Origin: Chitinophaga pendula
GTDB taxonomy: Bacteria > Bacteroidota > Bacteroidia > Chitinophagales > Chitinophagaceae
Assembly: GCF_020386615.1 (NCBI RefSeq)
Contig: NZ_CP077769.1
Location: forward strand, 6,869,501-6,933,500
Length of the DNA: 64,000 nt
Direction: 5' to 3'
Both the position numbers and the translations under genes were made by a program. Below, one piece after another: positions 62,318-64,000 of this stretch; the first letter of the stretch is position 1, and each line of letters begins with the position of its first letter. The notes below the pieces were generated by a model that searched no databases, was not told the origin of the DNA, and saw only the letters and a program-made list of their open reading frames with translations.

Positions 62318-62692
62318 TATCTTTGTAAAATGACCAGGGGAACTTTTGGCTGAGTTCCCGGCATCAAGAAAAAACCTGAGATCAAAATTACTTATAAGTA
62401 AAGGAATTATCTGACCGACTATTCTTAAGTTCAATCTGCCAGCTTCAAAACTAGAATGACGTTAAAGTCGTAAATGATAATAAAAATTTCAGTGTCGATT
62501 AAACTTTGAGCTTATTTGCTGGTCTAAGATATAAATCAATCCACAAGATTACTAATAACTCGTTGATAATAAACTAATTAATATAAAACGACGATGTACT
62601 GCGTCTAACAAAGATCTTTTTTAAGAAGCTACAGTACAGAATATAGGTTAAATGGTAAGCCTCTGCAAATCCTTGCGGGGGCCTTTTTTTTG
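62318..62692 (+). ncRNA. Candidate non-coding RNA of about 360 nt
   Basis: TATCTTTG at 62318-62325 is a perfect -7 box on the plus strand. The next strong signal is an intrinsic terminator, GCCTCTGCAA (62659-62668) with TTGCGGGGGC (62673-62682) and eight T, also on the plus strand. No plus-strand ORF lies between, and both flanking genes are on the other strand. The 5' end forms a hairpin GGGAAC-N10-GTTCCC (about 62338-62363), and GTACTG (62595-62600) can pair with CAGTAC (about 62631-62636). It does not contain tmRNA, RNase P RNA, SRP RNA or TPP-riboswitch motifs I know. It is AT-rich. Confidence 0.5.
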
Positions 62693-62760
62693 TGGTAATA
62701 TGATGTTTGAGCCGGTAATTCCGGCTTTATTTTTTTGTTTTTGAGCGTTTGGATGGGTGT

Positions 62761-63795
62761 TTAGTAGCTCATTTCGTTCAATTTCACTTTGCCCCGGAAG
62801 GTCCAGAATACGAATGTGCTGTACGCGATGACCAGCGGGGTGCCTATGCAGGCGATGAGGAGCATGATCTTTAATGATTTTTCGGAGGAGGCGGCTTTAT
62901 AGATACTGATGCTAAAGGCTGGGTCGGTTGTGGATATAATGATGCGTGGGTACAGTCCTATTGCGAAGAGTATGAGTAGTATGGCGGTGATGAAGCTGGA
63001 GAATATGAAGGCGATGAAATATTTGCGGCCATCAATATTCCGTTTGATATTCAGCACGGTTAGTACGGCCAGCAGGGGGAGGAGGAAGAGGGCTGGGTTG
63101 CGTTTGAATTCGTGGGTCATATGCGGGATATATATTAAGGTGGCCATAGAGGTCAGGATAAAGCAGAGGATAAAGAATTTACTGCAATTATTGACCAGGA
63201 CGGTGAGTTTGGTATAGAGGCGGTTTTCGGTTTTCATGACGAGGTAGATGGCGCCATGGAGCATGAAAAGGGAGAGGGTGGTAACGGCGATGAGGATGGC
63301 GTATGGATTGAAGAAAGTAAGGAGGTCGCCGGTGAATTCCTGATGGGCGTTGATGGGGATACCTTGTATAAGGTTGCCTAGTATAAGTCCGAGGAGCAGG
63401 GTAATTACGACACTGGATACCATATAGCTGATATCCCACATTTTGCGCCACCAGCGCATGGGTTCTTTGCTTCGAAATTCTATGGAGATAGCCCGGAAGA
63501 TGAGGCTTACGAGGAATAGCATGAAAGGGATGTAGAAGGTTGACAGGATGATACCGTATACGAGTGGGAATCCGGCGAAGAGTGCGCCGCCGGCTATTAC
63601 CAGCCATACTTCATTGCCATCCCATACGGGGCCGATGGCGTTGAGAGCGAGGCGTCTGCTTTCTTCTTTGTTGAAGAACAGGTGGAGAGCGCCGGCGCCC
63701 AGGTCGAAGCCATCGAGTACGCCGTAGCCGGTGATCAGTCCGCCTATCACGAGGAACCACCATGTGGGGAGATCCAGTCCGAGAATTGTTTCCAT
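62761..63795 (-). CDS. cydB: Cytochrome bd oxidase subunit II
   Basis: This 344-residue membrane protein has eight to nine spans. The N-terminus (PTWWFLVIGGLITGYGVLDG and FDLGAGALHLF) and the segment AIGPVWDGNEVWLVIAGGALFA are diagnostic of CydB. Together with CydA it forms the quinol oxidase used at low oxygen. It follows cydA by 27 bp in an operon. No cydX-like small gene is seen after it. Confidence 0.95.
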   Translation of the reverse strand: METILGLDLPTWWFLVIGGLITGYGVLDGFDLGAGALHLFFNKEESRRLALNAIGPVWDGNEVWLVIAGGALFAGFPLVYGIILSTFYIPFMLFLVSLIFRAISIEFRSKEPMRWWRKMWDISYMVSSVVITLLLGLILGNLIQGIPINAHQEFTGDLLTFFNPYAILIAVTTLSLFMLHGAIYLVMKTENRLYTKLTVLVNNCSKFFILCFILTSMATLIYIPHMTHEFKRNPALFLLPLLAVLTVLNIKRNIDGRKYFIAFIFSSFITAILLILFAIGLYPRIIISTTDPAFSISIYKAASSEKSLKIMLLIACIGTPLVIAYSTFVFWTFRGKVKLNEMSY

Positions 63796-63822
63796 AAAGC
63801 AGCAGTATAAGGTCTATAAGTA

Positions 63823-64000
63823 TTAATTGATCTGAGCGATGTTACGTTTGGAGTATTCATCGCTTTCTTCCTCTTCGTTGGTGGTTACGTCAGGGCCATG
63901 CTGGATTTTGCGATGCAGCAGGAAGAGGAACAACACGAATAGCAAGGCGTATACCAAAGTGAATAATACGAGTGAGAAAATGACCTGTTGGGCGGTGACT
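63823..64000 (-). CDS. cydA: Cytochrome bd oxidase subunit I, C-terminal end
   Basis: Only the last 58 residues are inside the window: VTAQQVIFSLVLFTLVYALL (the final transmembrane helix), FLFLLHRKIQHGP, and an acidic tail that ends RNIAQIN at the stop (63823-63825). The family identity follows from the helix, the KIQHGP motif and its place before cydB. The heme-binding parts lie outside. Confidence 0.85.
   Translation of the reverse strand, partial: VTAQQVIFSLVLFTLVYALLFVLFLFLLHRKIQHGPDVTTNEEEESDEYSKRNIAQIN

Noticed and set aside
62330..62420. TPP riboswitch, suggested by CTGAG and ACCTGA strings
   Set aside because: The conserved core with TAATGCC and GCGTAGGGA is missing, and no thiamine gene follows.

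Overview
The window looks like the chromosome of a Bacteroidota species, most likely a Chitinophaga-type member of the Chitinophagaceae. The evidence is a SusC/SusD pair, several LytTR-type two-component systems, DUF3078 and DUF2490 outer-membrane proteins, a bacterial GGGP synthase, a stand-alone N-terminal transketolase subunit, many promoters with the Bacteroidota -7 box TAnnTTTG, and RiPP leaders of the Bacteroidota LxLxKxxI type. I found no rRNA, tRNA, insertion sequence or CRISPR array. Function calls come from reading the proteins, without database searches.

Layout. 1-690: remains of two decayed genes (a FAD oxidoreductase tail and a membrane protein). 877-9868: housekeeping genes (MsbA-like ABC exporter, rbfA, LolC/E-like permease, transketolase N-subunit, WecA-like transferase, frr, DMT exporter, PPK2, mscL). 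10023-12770: DUF3078 protein, scpA, AraC regulator. 12771-19645: a RiPP locus of the class I lanthipeptide kind. 20479-26991: a redox and osmotic stress stretch (two pirins, YceI, nitroreductase, OsmC, Dps, MscS, a HAD phosphatase). 27055-35258: PAS-domain protein, ferredoxin-type reductase, dxs, a second LytTR system, GGGP synthase. 35626-40339: B12-dependent ribonucleotide reductase and a DUF71 ATPase. 40503-50913: small envelope proteins, SusD/SusC, a GNAT acetyltransferase, a divergent PRPP synthetase. 51073-56679: an RND efflux operon whose pump gene is frameshifted. 57556-59814: acpP-fabF-rnc. 59830-62247: a WYL regulator followed by two GyrI-like genes. 62761-64000: cydB and the end of cydA.

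The most unusual system is the RiPP locus. Its dehydratase is full length and keeps the residues expected in both the glutamylation and elimination halves. The LanC-like protein keeps the fold motifs but has lost the catalytic His and all three zinc ligands (Ser191, Lys260, Glu310, Glu311 in their places). One of the two precursors has a core rich in Thr/Ser with no Cys at all; the other has one Cys. Together this suggests a dehydrated, mostly non-lanthionine peptide made with a cyclase-derived protein in another role. A LytTR two-component system lies inside the locus and a perfect 22-bp palindrome sits just upstream of the dehydratase. No exporter or leader protease gene is present.

Other points of note are sixteen consecutive degenerate 11-bp repeats at 57133-57308, four 28-residue repeats inserted near the N-terminus of SusC, a possible -1 slippage site at the RND frameshift, an inverted pair of DnaA-box sequences before the ribonucleotide reductase, and several promoter-to-terminator stretches without an ORF that could encode small RNAs.
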